Below the pieces are notes generated by a model. That model saw nothing but the letters and a program-made list of their open reading frames with translations, ran no database searches and was not told the DNA's origin. Shown here piece by piece: positions 1-12,679 of a DNA stretch of 57,387 nucleotides. Origin of the DNA: Gymnopilus junonius. Taxonomy: Eukaryota > Basidiomycota > Agaricomycetes > Agaricales > Galerinaceae. The position numbers were made by a program, and so were the translations under genes. The stretch covers positions 1 to 57,387 of the forward strand of contig JADNYJ010000224.1 in assembly GCA_015501075.1 (NCBI GenBank). The letters are read 5' to 3'. Within the stretch, counting starts at the first letter, position 1, and the number at the start of each line of letters is the position of its first letter.

Positions 1-291
1 CGAAGTCACGAATTACTGGGCTTGGCAGTGAGCAACGTGGTTTAGTCTTTCTTCTCATCGCTACCACGACCATCCTTTGGGCTTCCTCTTCAACTTTTCT
101 TTGAGATCATCATGTTTTTCAATCCAAGGCGTTAGGAAAGCAGCTATTGCACTTGTTTGTGTGCTCTTTCAAACGCGTACTGTCCGTCCATCAGTTCTGC
201 CTCACTGGTCCAACTGACATTCTTGTTCTCGTAGTCATCTTATCAATACCGGGAAATTCTTGTGTATTTCGATCCTTTGCTCGTATAGGGT

Positions 292-2616
292 ATGGACGGG
301 AGTTACAAGCAAGCCAAGGAGGACTTTGTCTCTGGAGCAACCGGCTCCTCTATCACACATGTAAACCTCATCTCACTCGTTGCCCTGGTACGCCTTTGCA
401 CCCTCTCTCTAGAGACCTCGCATCTCTCTAACACGTCTCTGAACACAAGTCAGCAGTGACTCTCTACGGCGCTCTTCGCACCCGCATGCCTCCAACGCGC
501 CAAATGGGCTTCTTCACCTCCTGGCTCATCCTCGTCTTCCCAATGCTGCTCTCCATGACAATAGCAGCGGCCCATCCGTTATACCTCAGCTTTCTCCTGC
601 TCATGCCCACCGCCCTCGTTCTCCGTTACCCTAAAATGGAGATGGGCACCCCATTGCCATCAAGCCAACCTGCTTCTCCAGCAGCGCAGATCCGGATGCC
701 TGCTGGTGCATTTCTAAGGGAAGGGGGCTCGGAGGGGAAGTTGAAAGCGAGATTACCGCCCTTGCCGGCGCTGACGACGTACAGAGCCCATATGATGCTC
801 ATGACGGTGTTGGCGATCCTCGCGGTGGATTTCCCCGTCTTCCCGAGGTCGTTGGCCAAATGTGAGACGTTTGGTGTTTCTTGGTAAGTCTTGTCGTTCA
901 TCTGTCGTCGCTGCTGGCTGTACATGGTTACTGAAACGTTACCGCAGATGGACTTGGGCGTAGGCTCGTTTGTCTTCTCCCAGGGCATCGTCTCTGCTAT
1001 ACCCCTCGTCAAAGACGCGTCATACCTCCAATCTGCCTTCCTTCCAAAGTTGCTCAAGGTCACGAGAAAATCTCTGCCCATCATCGCCCTGGGCCTCGTA
1101 CGCGTCTTATTAATCAAAGGCACAGAATACCCAGTGCGTATCCGCCATTCTTGTTGTCGTGATGAAACCATTGGACTCATGTTGTGAATGTTGTGGCTGT
1201 GCTGTGGTTATTAGGAACATGTAACGGAATACGGTGTACACTGGAACTTCTTCGTCACCTTGGCTCTGCTGCCGGTCCTCCAAGTGTTCTTGCACCCTCT
1301 CCTGGTGCGGCTGCCCATTTCGATGGTCGGCGTCCTCGTTGGCATTGGTGAGCTGCGTTGTTGACGTCCCCTTGATCCAAAGGTTCATTCATGTGGCTGA
1401 CACGCTTTGATCCCCTTCCTTCTCCTTCTTGGTAGTTCAGCAAGTGGCGCTCTCTCAGTTCAAACTGAAAGATTACGTCCTTTCAGCCCCCGCACATCTC
1501 TTGTCAGCGCTAATAAGGAAGGACTTGTGTCTCTTCTAGGATATCTCTCGATCCAGCTCCTAGGCCTCTCGGCTGGCACCCTCATCTTACCGCCCTCGCC
1601 CTCCTATTTCCGACGCCGTCAACAGGCGCTGCTTAGCGACACCGTCTCAGGAAAACAAACGCGAAATGGACCCCATCGCCGCCGAGCACTCCCAACCGTA
1701 AAACCACCCGGACACCAGAAGCCGTATCGGAAGCGGATTGGACTTCGCCGCGTCAGCTCGACAAGACGGCGACGGAGCTTTGCGCGTATGCTATTCTTTG
1801 GTGGTCCCTTCTCGGCCTGGCCAGGCTCGCGAGAGTTGACGGAAGGTGGAGTCGAGGGAAGGTGTTTCACGGCGGACGGTGAGTTCTGACGGTATTCCCC
1901 TCCATCCCCTCCCTTCCTTCCCTTCGTCTGCTTCTACCTTCCCTACCCCGCTCCCTCCGAAACCTCCATTGATCCGATTTTTCCCTTGTTTTTTTTTCTC
2001 AATCTAGGTGAACGTATCGTATATCCTCTGGATAGCAGCGTTCAATGACTCATTCATATTACTCTACCTCGTCATTCTGGATTTATGGATCTTCGGCCGT
2101 GCAACCCCACCGACGTCATCAGAGGCCCGACACCATAAGAGGAAAATGTCGGACTTGAGATCGAAGGCGGCGGAAGCGGAGGGTTCGGGTACGACTGCGG
2201 CGGCCTATTTCGGTCTCTCTACTGCTGCCAATGATGCGCGTCAGGTGCAGACGCGAAGAGATGTCGGAAACCCTCCGGTTCTTTTGGAAGTGATGAATCG
2301 GTATGGGTTGGTCGTATTTTTATTGGTGGGTTTTTTATTTCTTCCTTTATTTCTATTATTATTATTTCTTTATTTTATTTTATTTTATTTTTCTGCGTTA
2401 TTTGATCTGCGCTTTACTTACCAGTTTCTTCTTCTTCTTCTTCTTCTGCAGGCGAATGTCCTCACGGGGCTTATCAACCTCACAATGTCGACCATGTACA
2501 TGTCGGATGGGGCTGCGATGTTGGTTCTCAGCGTATACTCGTTGATATGTTGCGCTGTTCCTTGGGTTTGGAGTCGGTGGATGACAGACCGTATCGCCAA
2601 GGTGAAATATTCGTAG
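292..2616 (+). CDS. GWT1: GWT1, GPI-anchor inositol acyltransferase
   Basis: Multi-pass ER protein that acylates the inositol of glucosaminyl-PI during GPI-anchor synthesis (Gwt1/PIG-W family). The start [15 protein letters not shown] at 292 is the family's N-terminus. Exons seen: 292-387, 450-883, 948-1133, 1215-1347, about 1438-1878, 2008-2325 and 2452-2616. Family blocks are clear: [55 protein letters not shown] and the C-terminal [12 protein letters not shown]. The last intron (2326-2451) is T-rich and also in frame. The reading frame is not continuous. Canonical splicing at 884 leaves the frame one base short, and single bases appear missing in the C run at 1487-1491, the C run at 1671-1674 and the G run at 1856-1858. 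Each break is repaired by one base in a homopolymer, so I read this as sequence under-calling rather than proven decay. Family identity is very secure; the exact protein is not. Confidence 0.9.
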
Positions 2617-5600
2617 ACTGATGCGTGGAAGTTGTTGTCGCTGGTTGTAGGACTTATACTTATACTTATACCCACACCTGCGGTCTTCGTGGTGTGAGTG
2701 TGGTAGAATACTTAGTTGATTAATATATAACCCACAGACTTTGTGTTCTTTGTCTTGTGGCACCTTTTACGGTAACCCCAAGCCGGCTTTCAAAGAGATG
2801 TCTGTGCACTTGGATGTACGATGGATGCCGGAAATCGTGAACTTGGAGTAGTCAACCAGACTAGGCTATCATAAGCTACTGATAGTGGTATAGAATTCTG
2901 GACGAAAATAACGTGCCCTCCGATATATCAATAAAGCATTTGTCGTTCCCCCCTTTGTCGATGCCATACAACACTGGAACATTGACAGGCAATGAATAAG
3001 TGGAGACTAGTCACGCCCATAGTAACAATGGATATAATGTAAAGAATGCGAAGAAAAAGGAGAAAATATTGTATTGCCGCCCCACACGGTGGTGTGGTCT
3101 GGGGTATGTGGCGGGCCAAGGCGATTGCGCGTCTGAACGGCTGCCAGAAAAGCGGTGTCTATCCATATCGTCAAATACCCCTTGGAGAGTAATTGACCGC
3201 TGTAAGGAGGAAAAAAGAGAGATATTACAGAGATCGTAGGTATGGAATGTAGGAATGTTTTGAGCTTGCGTTGACAGCCTGTGCTATGTTGTCCCATTTC
3301 ATATTCCCCATATTCCCCGCCCCCTCAGCGCTCTTCGGAGATTGCAGAGACGACATACTAATAGTATTACCTCCGTGATGCGGGCGCCGTTAAATACTTA
3401 AAGAGTAAATTTCAGTAGTAGCTCAGACATTGCTTTCAATAGAGATCTACTATAATTAACTTACCTTCTCAACAACTCGAAGGAGAAAGATGGCAACGAA
3501 GGATTTAAAACTCTAATACAACTGTAGTAGGCCCGCCTGTTGAAATTTGAATGTATATTTTCACTCTGGTTCATTGATAGGGGTTTCAAGAACGTCCCTT
3601 TTGAACGCGCCCTTCACTGCGCAGTCTGTCATGACGTAGGAATTGCCCATTGGAACCTATATGTACGGCGGCTATACATAACCACGGGGGCTGTGTTAGA
3701 CTTCGGATGCGGCTAGGAAAAGTTAAGACGGATAGAGAGATCCACCTTGGATTCTGAATATAGCCTCCGACTCGGATATGCTGCATAAAAAGGTTTGACA
3801 GATTGAGAGAATACGATCTATGGTAAAGTGGAGGTTTTGGACTCTGAATCGCCGTCCTTCATGCTCGAAGTATAGGTAAAGAGGTCAGCGTGTGGGCGAC
3901 ATGAGCGTTCTGCGCCACATACTTTGTGCCCTACAATAATGCATTCAAAACAATGGTTGAAGAAAAGGAAAGTTGAAGCCTCCGAGTTGGAAGCACTTGG
4001 CATTCGCGAAATTTCTTGTCCTTCAGACATCGTGACCAGGTCCATCCATCCTTGGTCCAGGGTATCGCAGGTAAGAGACAGAAACTCCAGCAATAGAACC
4101 AGCAGCCAAACTTTCGTTTTCGTTCGTAAAATGTAAGTATGACGAGGGGCGAAGTCAAAGAGGTTTTTGCGATCATGATCGTTGAAGCACATCTCCGGAA
4201 AGGAAGGTGGATCTCACGGCGTCCGGTTCGGCTTCTCTGATTCATCACAGTTCACTCGCTCAATTGTCGCCTAACCTGCCTTCAACGGACGCAATCCTTA
4301 TCATCTCATCTTATTAATACTACATGGCCTCCATTTCGGCATACCTACCATCCTAAAGAAACAGCGATTTCACATGTTTTTCTCCTTCTCCTCTAAAATT
4401 TGCTAGATTCACTGATCTCGGAGACTCTGTGACCTCTGCTTAACTCTCGTTAATACCGGTTGTCCTCAAGTACAAGCCCTGTGAACACCGGATTTCAGTT
4501 AAACGACAACATTGGTCCTAGTTATTTGTTCTGGAAAGCATTTATCTCCTTTGGATCCACAACAGCGAATTCATTCGTCCGCTATCGCAAAATCTGAGAT
4601 CTAAGGCGACTGCAGAATGTCGACGGAAATATAATCTGTTCAATGTGGCTTTCTAATTTTATTTTATGCAGCAAAATTCTAAGCTTCCTTTTTTCTGGTT
4701 GTATGCTGCTGAATTCATGTAATTGTCGGCATTCCTCAAACTCTTTCACCAATTCAGTGATTAAACATCGACTTCGCAGTCGTGTAGCCCAATCCAAACA
4801 TGGCTTGACATTGGGCGGCGCTCCGATACCACTACCCCCTGGACTAGAATTGCTCTCCGGTAATGAACGGCTAGCATAAACGACTAACCACCCAGTAGTG
4901 AAATCTCCTGTTGAATCGACTTCACCTCCAGGCGTTGAATACGGCCGCAGTCAGCTGTCATCATTGGTCACTTGAAATTTCATTCAATGTTATTCTCTAT
5001 GACGGCTAGTTTCTAGATAATCTTTTGACCTTAAACTTCTCGGAGAAGTAACTTTGAAAGATGTGCTTTTTGGAGACGGATGGTAGAATGATTAAACTAA
5101 TTTTGAAAGCGACTTCTAGATCTGCCGAAATTTAGTGATGGACCTACAGAACACCAAATGGTTTTAATTTAGAATAGAAAAAGCGTTGCTCTCTCCAGAT
5201 GTTCTCTCGTACTCCAAGTTCCCGGAGCACTATTTCTAGGTACAAAGAGATGTATCTCAAATATTTATGTCCAAAGTAGATTTAGATTACTGTCGATGTG
5301 TACTGTTCGGTATGCGACGGTATCGGGCTAAATTTGCAATTAATGAACACAATTGTCAGTGTATTTGCTCAAGATCTACGGAGGTAAAATAGTTTTCCAC
5401 GGAATGAAAAAATATCGCATCTGGGATAAGATTTACTACTTCAGAATACATATTTCTAATCAGTGTTGGTGTTGTCTCGAACATTTTGGCTTGTTAACAG
5501 CATCCAGCCCTCGATGATTGATCCCAGTGAAGACTGCGATATGGACCTACTCTAATTTCAAATCGCCGTGTGAGAGCGCTGTCGGCCCGCCTTGCGTCCC

Positions 5601-7623
5601 GCCCACTGCGCCCAAAAATAAAAATAGGGATGCATGAGCCACGCACGCTCTTGACGGATCGTCAGGTCAATCAGCGGGTAAAACGGAATTGCACGCATAT
5701 CATCGCCCCCCACTGCGATTTTGAGGCATTTTTGCAGCTTCATTGCTGCGCTCACAGCCCTAAAATTTCGAATTGGCAAGAAACGGAACATGAATTATTG
5801 CGTTAAGATATTCTTTCAGCAAACTCTTATTTGATCGGAAAAAAATTATAAGAGGAAAAAGTCTTCTTTCAATTTACTCAGGTGCTCTACACGACCAGGC
5901 ATTATACATCTATTGAGAGTGGTCGCATGCGCCACACTCATGGGCGTCAACGTGTTGATATGTATAGATCAGATCGGAGGTATGGTCAACTACGGTCAAG
6001 CCTTATCTTGTGCATGTAGCCCACAACTTGTTAACGGATTGTGCCAGGTACCGTTTATTATTAGTGGTAGAATGATCACTTTGCGATAAAGAAAGTTGTT
6101 CCATTTCAGAAATTGATCGATCGCGTACCTCAGCCGCCGAGCACCACACATCACTAAGGAGTGTGGTTATAGGCAACCAACCCTCCTTGCGACTTACTAC
6201 TATTTTAATCAGGAGACACGGTGAGATGGGGACGCTGTATATTGTACAAAATGGGCTTCAAGTTTGAATAATCAGGATATTCGTGAGTCGCGAGGGGTAT
6301 GATCTTAGCTTACTGAATTATCTATTTATCAATGAAAAGAAAGTAACGTACCCCGCTCACCTGTCTATTCAATCGACAATATAATCTTGATTTCGGTCAC
6401 GCTTTTCGCCAAAACTCAAAGGTTTCACTAAACACGGAGGACATTTGCCGCCGAACCATGGTTTGTCATGGGCACAGAATCATTGAGCTCTATCTGTATC
6501 GCAAGCACATTTTCTGCGAATAATGGAAGTAGGTTCTGAAAATCGTGAGGGTACCATGGCGCTGGATTCTTTACCCTTTCGTTTATAGTCCCTGTTTTGA
6601 ATCATTGATCATGAGATCAGTGCCGCGTTCAAGTTGCCGCGGCTTGCTTTGAATTTCAGGTCCGCTCTGAACGCAAGACAATAACTGCTGCCAAAATTTC
6701 GACTACCAAATGCTATTGATTCCGTTCTGGTTCTGATTCCACACTCTACCGAATGCTGTGCTCTCGAACATTGGGTGTGAGTACCTGTTTCTCTCACTGT
6801 CCTTGTTCTAACTTGGGTATCACCATAGGCCGTCAAGCTTATTGAGCTCAAACGCCCACGTACGTTGCCTGCCGAGTAGGAGACTAACACCTAATGGAGT
6901 TGAAAGATCACTAATCCAAAACACGCCAGTATGTCGAATTGAATCAGTAGATCTCAGACGCTCCCGTATCTACGCTTGCGGTACGATTTCTTCCACTGCA
7001 AGAGCGCTCTCAGAAGAAGCTTCAAGAGGTCCTGTAGCTCCCGATGACGGAGGATCTTTCCTAACGTACTGTCTTTTTACGGCGGAGAGTGCGGTTCGTC
7101 ATTTCAAAGTTGTCACTTTTACGTCTGTCTTTACCGAACTTCACTGAAGGAACGAGGGCGATGATTGACTCGGACTGACGGATCGGATCCGTAGGTCCCC
7201 GATAGTCCATCACGTGTGTTGAGCTGTCATCGTCTCTCATAGGAATCCGATCTTACTCGACGATTTTAGTCCATCATCTTCAATCCGCTGGATCTGCGCA
7301 GACGAGTCAGTGTTTTCCCAAAATTATCGTTTCGATCCTGAATATCCCATACGTCATCGATTAGTGATGCACCGGATACCTCAGCTGGAAAGGTCTCCCC
7401 GAACTGAATGGGCTTTGACGGAAAAGGGCCATGTTACACGAAACGATAACTTCCGTGCTGAGCTGAAGCATAAAAATTTCTTTGTCATGCACACTTTTTT
7501 GGGCTGCGCCTACTAATGGTATTCTTTCCTAAAAGAATTACGGGGATCAGAGAAGAGTACTTAAACCAGCGCGTAGTCTGCCTTTGCCATCATCCTGCAA
7601 TTTGAAAAACGAAAACAGTAGAC
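2617..7623. other. Gene-poor, AT-rich stretch
   Basis: About 5 kb with no ORF I can assign. The first 100 bases are the GWT1 3' flank, with a triplicated ACTTAT near 2648-2670. The longest minus-strand ORF, 3818-4192 (124 codons), has one hydrophobic segment but no recognisable domain. I could not extend it across splice sites. No terminal repeats, transposase, tRNA or rRNA signal was seen. Confidence 0.5.
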
Positions 7624-9617
7624 ATGCATTCCACGGGAAATGATGAGCGTTCTAGCAACCAAGGGTATCTTCCACGGGGCGCGGCATGCGTCAGCTGTCG
7701 TCGTCGCAAGATGGTGTGTATTCCGTATTGCGAATCGCATTTGGCGCTGACCAGGTTTGTTAGAAATGCGATGGGAAACGCCCTGTATGTTCGCAATGTG
7801 ATCGTGCTGGACGTGCCGAGGATTGTGAATACATGACTGGTCAAGAACGTTCAACTGTTCAGATCCTTGAAGACAACATCAGTCGCCTAGAAGCTAGAAT
7901 CCAAGAACTGCAAAATCCGGCGACACCTGCAGCCGCGGTAAAGCTTCATCAACCATACACTGGTGGGCCATCGTCTGCACAACAACCCCCAGTTCCTTCT
8001 CCATCGCGTACTCCTCCGATTCAAGATCCACCCCGACATATAGCTGAAAACTTGTAAGTTTATCGATTAATTTTCCTCAGAACAGCGGATATAATTGCTT
8101 GCTTTCAGGATGTCTACATTTCTTGCCCACGCTGCGCAAGTCGGATTTTTCCTCAATGTCCCACGTTTCCAAGCATCATTCTTCATCAATCAGCCAACTG
8201 GACGACCGTCTCCTGCGCTTATTTCCAGCGCTTACCTTTGGGCTATTCGATTTTCGCATGATCCTTCAGTCAAGGTACACGAAGCTGCCTACCTTGACCG
8301 CGCGACACAGGATGCCGCGACTGCACTTTCAGGAACGCACCCGGAAAGAATCATGCACACCATTCAAGCCGAGGTTCTATTGGCCAATTACTTCTTTGCT
8401 AGTGGCAGGTTCTTCGAGGGAAAATATCACGTCACTACTGCAATTTCGATGGTCTTTTCGGCAGGTTTACATCGGATCCGTTCAGCTACACCACAACAAT
8501 CTCAGACTAGCGCCGACAATCGCCTGAGCGCTCCTCGCGACCCCACGGAAGAGGGTGAGAGAATTCTCGCGCTTTGGACAGTTTTAAATTTGGACAAGAC
8601 CTGGGCCATTGCACTCGAGGAGAGGCCAAACTTTGAGTATTCTAGCCACGCTCTTGCGACTAAAATCGACACGCCATGGCCACTTGAAATGGAAGACTTC
8701 GAACAGGTATGTCGATATTTTCGAGACAGCGCTTAGACGACTAAAGAACACTATGTTACAAGGGTCGCCTACCACCACAAGCACGCACCTCTAATACCAT
8801 CCAAAACTTCCTCAACGGAGTAGCGACACCCGATCTGGGTGTTTCCCTTTCCGCAATTGAAGCCAAGACGGCCGTACTTTGGGAGCGTGTGGCTACCTTC
8901 ACCAGAAAGTACCAACCGGGTACGTGTTCTCCAACTTAACTTCATATATTCCAGGACTCAATTAGGAACTTAGACTCCTCCCCGGAGACTATGCAAACAC
9001 TCCTTCAAGAATTTAATAACCTTACTTCTGTTCTAGAAAGCGTTCTCCGTCATTTGCCTTCACCTGATCCTCAGGCACTCGTCCGCGTTCAAGATGTTCA
9101 GAAGGCACGCAGGGCAGGTGTTGTGTACAGTATGCTTTGCGCTGCTATCATTCGTCTCAATGTCCCGCTCGCTTCGACTGGTAGCAACGCCGCTGCAAAA
9201 CGAAAGATGTTGGCGACGGCAAGGACTATTCTGGAAATCGTGCTTGCCCTCAGAAGCCGAGGTCCTGCGTATTTGGATCCCATCATAGGCGTGAGTGGTA
9301 CAACTTTCCTCTAATTACCTCGCCATTGAGCACATTATTTCATTACAGACCGTTTGGATAGAAGCTTCTCAAGTGGTGTTCGATGAAGTCGCTTTTATTC
9401 GCTCTGCTCGCGCTTCTGGATCGTTACCGGCTGGAAGTGCTGACGACAGAGCTATGTTGTCTCTCGTGCAACAGGCCACGAGCGCTATGTCAGATTTTAG
9501 TGACAACATTCCACTGACAAGTAAGTCTTTTCTGCTGAATATGCCGTTATCCATGAGCCCACAATCTATTTAGGCTTCCAAGTTAGCAAGATTCGGGAGA
9601 CTGGGCAATCCCTCTAA
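7624..9617 (+). CDS. Zn2Cys6 fungal transcription factor
   Basis: Predicted nuclear DNA-binding regulator of about 555 residues. Seven exons read without a frame break: 7624-7713, 7764-8053, 8109-8706, 8763-8919, 8974-9290, 9349-9520 and 9574-9617, all with GT-AG introns of 50-58 nt. The binuclear zinc cluster lies at residues 22-50 and is interrupted after its second cysteine by intron 1. Its spacing is C-x2-C-x6-C-x6-C-x2-C-x8-C. A short coiled-coil dimerisation stretch follows (ILEDNISRLEARIQEL), then a Pro/Ser/Gln linker. The region from exon 3 on has the helical character of the fungal regulator middle-homology region (SSAYLWAIRFS, HTIQAEVLLANYFF). The ATG at 7624 is the only in-frame one ahead of the zinc cluster. 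Target genes cannot be inferred from the context. Splice phases agree at every junction, so the structure is solid. Confidence 0.88.
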
Positions 9618-10023
9618 CGATATGTTCACGTATAATTGGTTCTTTTACTTATTAGAAGTTTTTTAATTTACCATTATATTATCCATCCCCACTCGTCATT
9701 TCTATTGTATTTACCTCTTGAAAGTTAACTTATTATCTGCGCTGCCTTGTATCTATAGCTGGTTTGAATAGGGTTCTGTGTAGCGTAGTCTACTCCAGCG
9801 TGTGCATGTAGCGATTATTTCCAATCCATTGCTAGAAGACATTGTCTAGTTTGATTTAAATACCTATGAATGGATTAGACTTTTGTTCATATTATTGCAC
9901 AAGTGCAAAAGCGCCTGTAGCTTGGTCAGACGCGACGCGTTTGGGAGGAACACGTGCTTCTTCAAATGTAGCACGTGGTCAACCAAGTTGATGTAGCTGC
10001 TGGCCGTTGGCTGGCCGCCAGCA
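9618..10023. other. Intergenic, AT-rich
   Basis: 3' flank of the transcription factor and 5' flank of the BTB gene. Nothing specific seen. Confidence 0.5.
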
Positions 10024-11271
10024 GTGGCTTGCCTCGACACTTCTCCGCCACCTGCAATGTCCACTAACAGTGATACGAGACCCAACGGAGGGCAATACGA
10101 AAACGAATCATCTTTAGGTATGGCATTATATCGTGGATCTACATCGAATGCGTTATTCATCCCGCCCGCTTATGCAGTACTGGGTCTTTTGGGAGGCGAT
10201 GTCGATGAACCTTTGAAGACAAATGAAAACTTGAAAAATCCTGATTCCGAACCTAATAAGAAAAGGAAGTTCGAAGAAGGGTCAGAAACGGGAAAACCTC
10301 TCAAAAAGCGTCCGACGTACACTAAAGACGACACCTATTATCTTCCAGATGGTAACGTCCTTCTGCAAATAGGTCAAGTTCGCTTTAAACTCCACAAGAG
10401 TCGTCTATCAAGCCAGTCTCAATGGTTTCGATTCCTTTTTACACGAAAAGCCTGTTCCCTGCTGGGAGATGACTTCCAGGACCACGAAGAAATCGACCAA
10501 GTTATTTCAACAGCAGATACAGTGGACGGATACGACCTTTTCTACCTCGATCTTCCGGGCGTCCCACAAGTATCGCAATTTGTTGAACTTTTGACGTGCA
10601 TGGACAATGCGATGTGAGTCATCATTCATACTAAAGATGTTCCTTCTCACAACTCATTCGGTGTAGTACTTATTTGAAGAAAGAACCGACTTTTCCGACC
10701 ATCAATGACATTCTCCAGGCTGCATATTTCTTTCATTTCGATTCATTCTCCACGCCTTTAGACATGCTGTTCAGAAAAATTTCCCGGACGAGCCAGAGAA
10801 AATATCGTATGTATCACTCCTCATGCTGTTGAGGCTGTGAATTTGGGTCGGAAATCGCCGATTTGAAAGGGATTTTACGCTGTGCTTTCTATCAACTGGC
10901 AAGATGCGTCCTAAACCCCCGCAGGCGCTATGGATAAACTGGAAGACCTTCCAAGGAAAGATTTGATTTTACTTCTCAAGGTGCAGAAAGAACTGGTTTT
11001 GACTTGGGATTCGATCATCCCACTGACTGAACACATCTGCGACGAGCCGGACTGCATGAAAATCCGAACAGTAAACTCGGCGATAACGTGGAGGAAGAAG
11101 CATCCATTCGATCCTATTTATGTGATTCACAAGCTTATCAAGCAAGACTGGTTAGCGAAGGGATTCTGTCTCGCTAAAGAAAAAGAGGCTATCGCCAAGT
11201 TGAAGGTCGAGAGGTCGAAAATATGGGCCAATTTAAAGATTTGGCTCGAATTAGAGGATGAGCTTGTTTAA
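10024..11271 (+). CDS. BTB/POZ-domain protein, frame-broken
   Basis: Agaricomycete-type BTB/POZ protein, usually a protein-protein adaptor (the family includes Cul3 substrate adaptors). Exon 1 (10024-10613; a second possible start is at 10057) carries a Lys/Arg patch (NKKRKFEE, LKKRPTY) and then the BTB core YLPDGNVLLQIGQVRFKLHKSRL. Exon 2 starts at about 10668 and continues the domain (TFPTINDILQAAYFFHFDSF). After it come HAVEAVNLGR, DLKGILRCAFYQLAR, and a C-terminal segment from 10930 (MDKLEDLPRKDLILLLKVQKEL) to the stop at 11271. These blocks lie in different frames. The shift near 10850 is repaired by one G in GG. Others fall near 10815 and at the C run 10916-10920. Either homopolymer errors or a young pseudogene would explain this. 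Family call secure, intactness doubtful. Confidence 0.75.
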
Positions 11272-11893
11272 AATTCATCGTCCATGAGAGCGAGTGCCTT
11301 CCAAGTCCTTCAAAGTTTTCTTTCGATGAGTCGTTCACTTACTTGATTTATTACAGGCATCAATCAATGTATTGAATGTCTTTCTTCTCAATTCGAACAT
11401 CGTGTTGTATGTGTTATATTTGCGCCACAATGCACAATCGGGGAAGCCATGATACGCTGCCCGGACCCCCCCAAGATGGAGAGTGCAATACATTTTGGGC
11501 TGAGTCAACTCACATGATTTATGTCTGATCTATAAGCCGCAACCGACGAAATATCGCTGATAAAGACGTTCCCTTTGAATAGTAATGGCGATGACGAAAT
11601 TAGGAAGAGGTCATTTTAATTTGAAATCGCTTTCAAATTTTGGTCACTCTGTCGGAATTTTTTAAAGTGCTAACTAAGTTCGAGGAAGGATTGAGCTACC
11701 TCCACCAGGAACTCGGAGGATGGGCTCAAAATCAAGTGGAAAGGGGAGTTGTCGAACGTTTCGCTGATATGACTCAAGGAAGACATCATGTGGTGTGACA
11801 TCAGATCAAATCGACATCATTGCGCGACAAATTACGGTGAATTCACAACACCCCTTAAACCTTTTCCAACAACATCGAAAGAGAAGCTCGAAA
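11272..11893. other. Intergenic, promoter side of the SOD gene
   Basis: No gene seen. It holds the 3' end of the BTB transcript and presumably the SOD promoter. An ORF opening at 11788 reads into the SOD frame but looks like a by-product of the frame break at 11920-11924. Confidence 0.45.
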
Positions 11894-12679
11894 ATGGCCA
11901 CCCCTCCGCAACACACTCTCCCCCTCTGCCTTACGCATATGACGCTCTTGAGCCCTACATCTCGAAAGAGATCATGGAGCTCCACCACACCAAGCACCAC
12001 CAAACTTACGTCAATGCTCTGAACGCCGTTGAAGCTGCATACGCAAAGACTCAGACCCCGAAGGAGAGGATTGCACTCCAGGCCGCCTTGAAGTTCAACG
12101 GAGGAGGTATGTGTCCTTACCATGGCGAGTCGTTTATACTTTATCCAGTTCCATAAGGGCACATCAACCACTCTCTTTTCTGGAAGAACCTCGCTCCCGC
12201 CGCCGCCGCTAACAAGGGAAACGGAGGTGTGCTCCGCGATGGCCCTCTCAAAGCAGCTCTAGAGAAGACATTTGGATCGGTTGACAACTTCAAGAAGCAG
12301 TTCAACACCGTTACCGCCGGAATTCAAGGATCTGGATGGGGCTGGCTCGTGAGTCTGAAATCAGGATTTGTTGAGCAAGTTTTCCTTACGGCCTTTCTTA
12401 GGGTTATAATCCCAACTCCAAGACTCTTGAGATAACCACCACCGCTAACCAGGACCCTCTTTTGACCCACGTTCCGATCATCGGCGTCGATATCTGGGAG
12501 CACGCTTTCTATTTGCAATATAAGAATGTCAAGGCTGATGTGAGTGACTTCCTGGATTATTTTGATGAGGGACATTTATTCTAACACCATGGCTTTAGTA
12601 CCTCTCTGCGATCTGGAACGTCGTCAACTTCGATGAGGCTGAAGCTCGCTATAACGACGCTGTGAAGGGTGCGAAGTAA
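11894..12679 (+). CDS. SOD2: Mn superoxide dismutase, cytosolic type
   Basis: Converts superoxide to hydrogen peroxide and oxygen. Exons are about 11894-12106, 12158-12348, 12402-12539 and 12599-12679. All metal ligands are visible: His in [16 protein letters not shown], His in [14 protein letters not shown], and Asp and His in [12 protein letters not shown]. The GSGWGWL block is Mn/Fe-SOD-like. The start MATPPQHT runs almost directly into [12 protein letters not shown], so there is no room for a mitochondrial presequence; this matches the cytosolic MnSOD of many basidiomycetes. The ATG frame and the domain frame differ by one base at the C run 11920-11924, where one more C would restore continuity. 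The alternative start at 11788 would avoid the shift but adds an unrelated leader. Everything after the first exon's C run is in frame. Confidence 0.9.

Noticed and set aside
626..1180. 184-codon minus-strand ORF over GWT1
   Set aside because: Shadow of the GWT1 coding exons and crosses their introns; no domain.
3818..4192. 124-codon minus-strand ORF with one hydrophobic stretch
   Set aside because: No domain, no splice extension, and an overlapping frame is equally open.
11788..11893. Upstream ATG in frame with the SOD domain
   Set aside because: The leader is unlike any SOD presequence. The ATG at 11894 gives the typical start, with one C missing in the run at 11920-11924.
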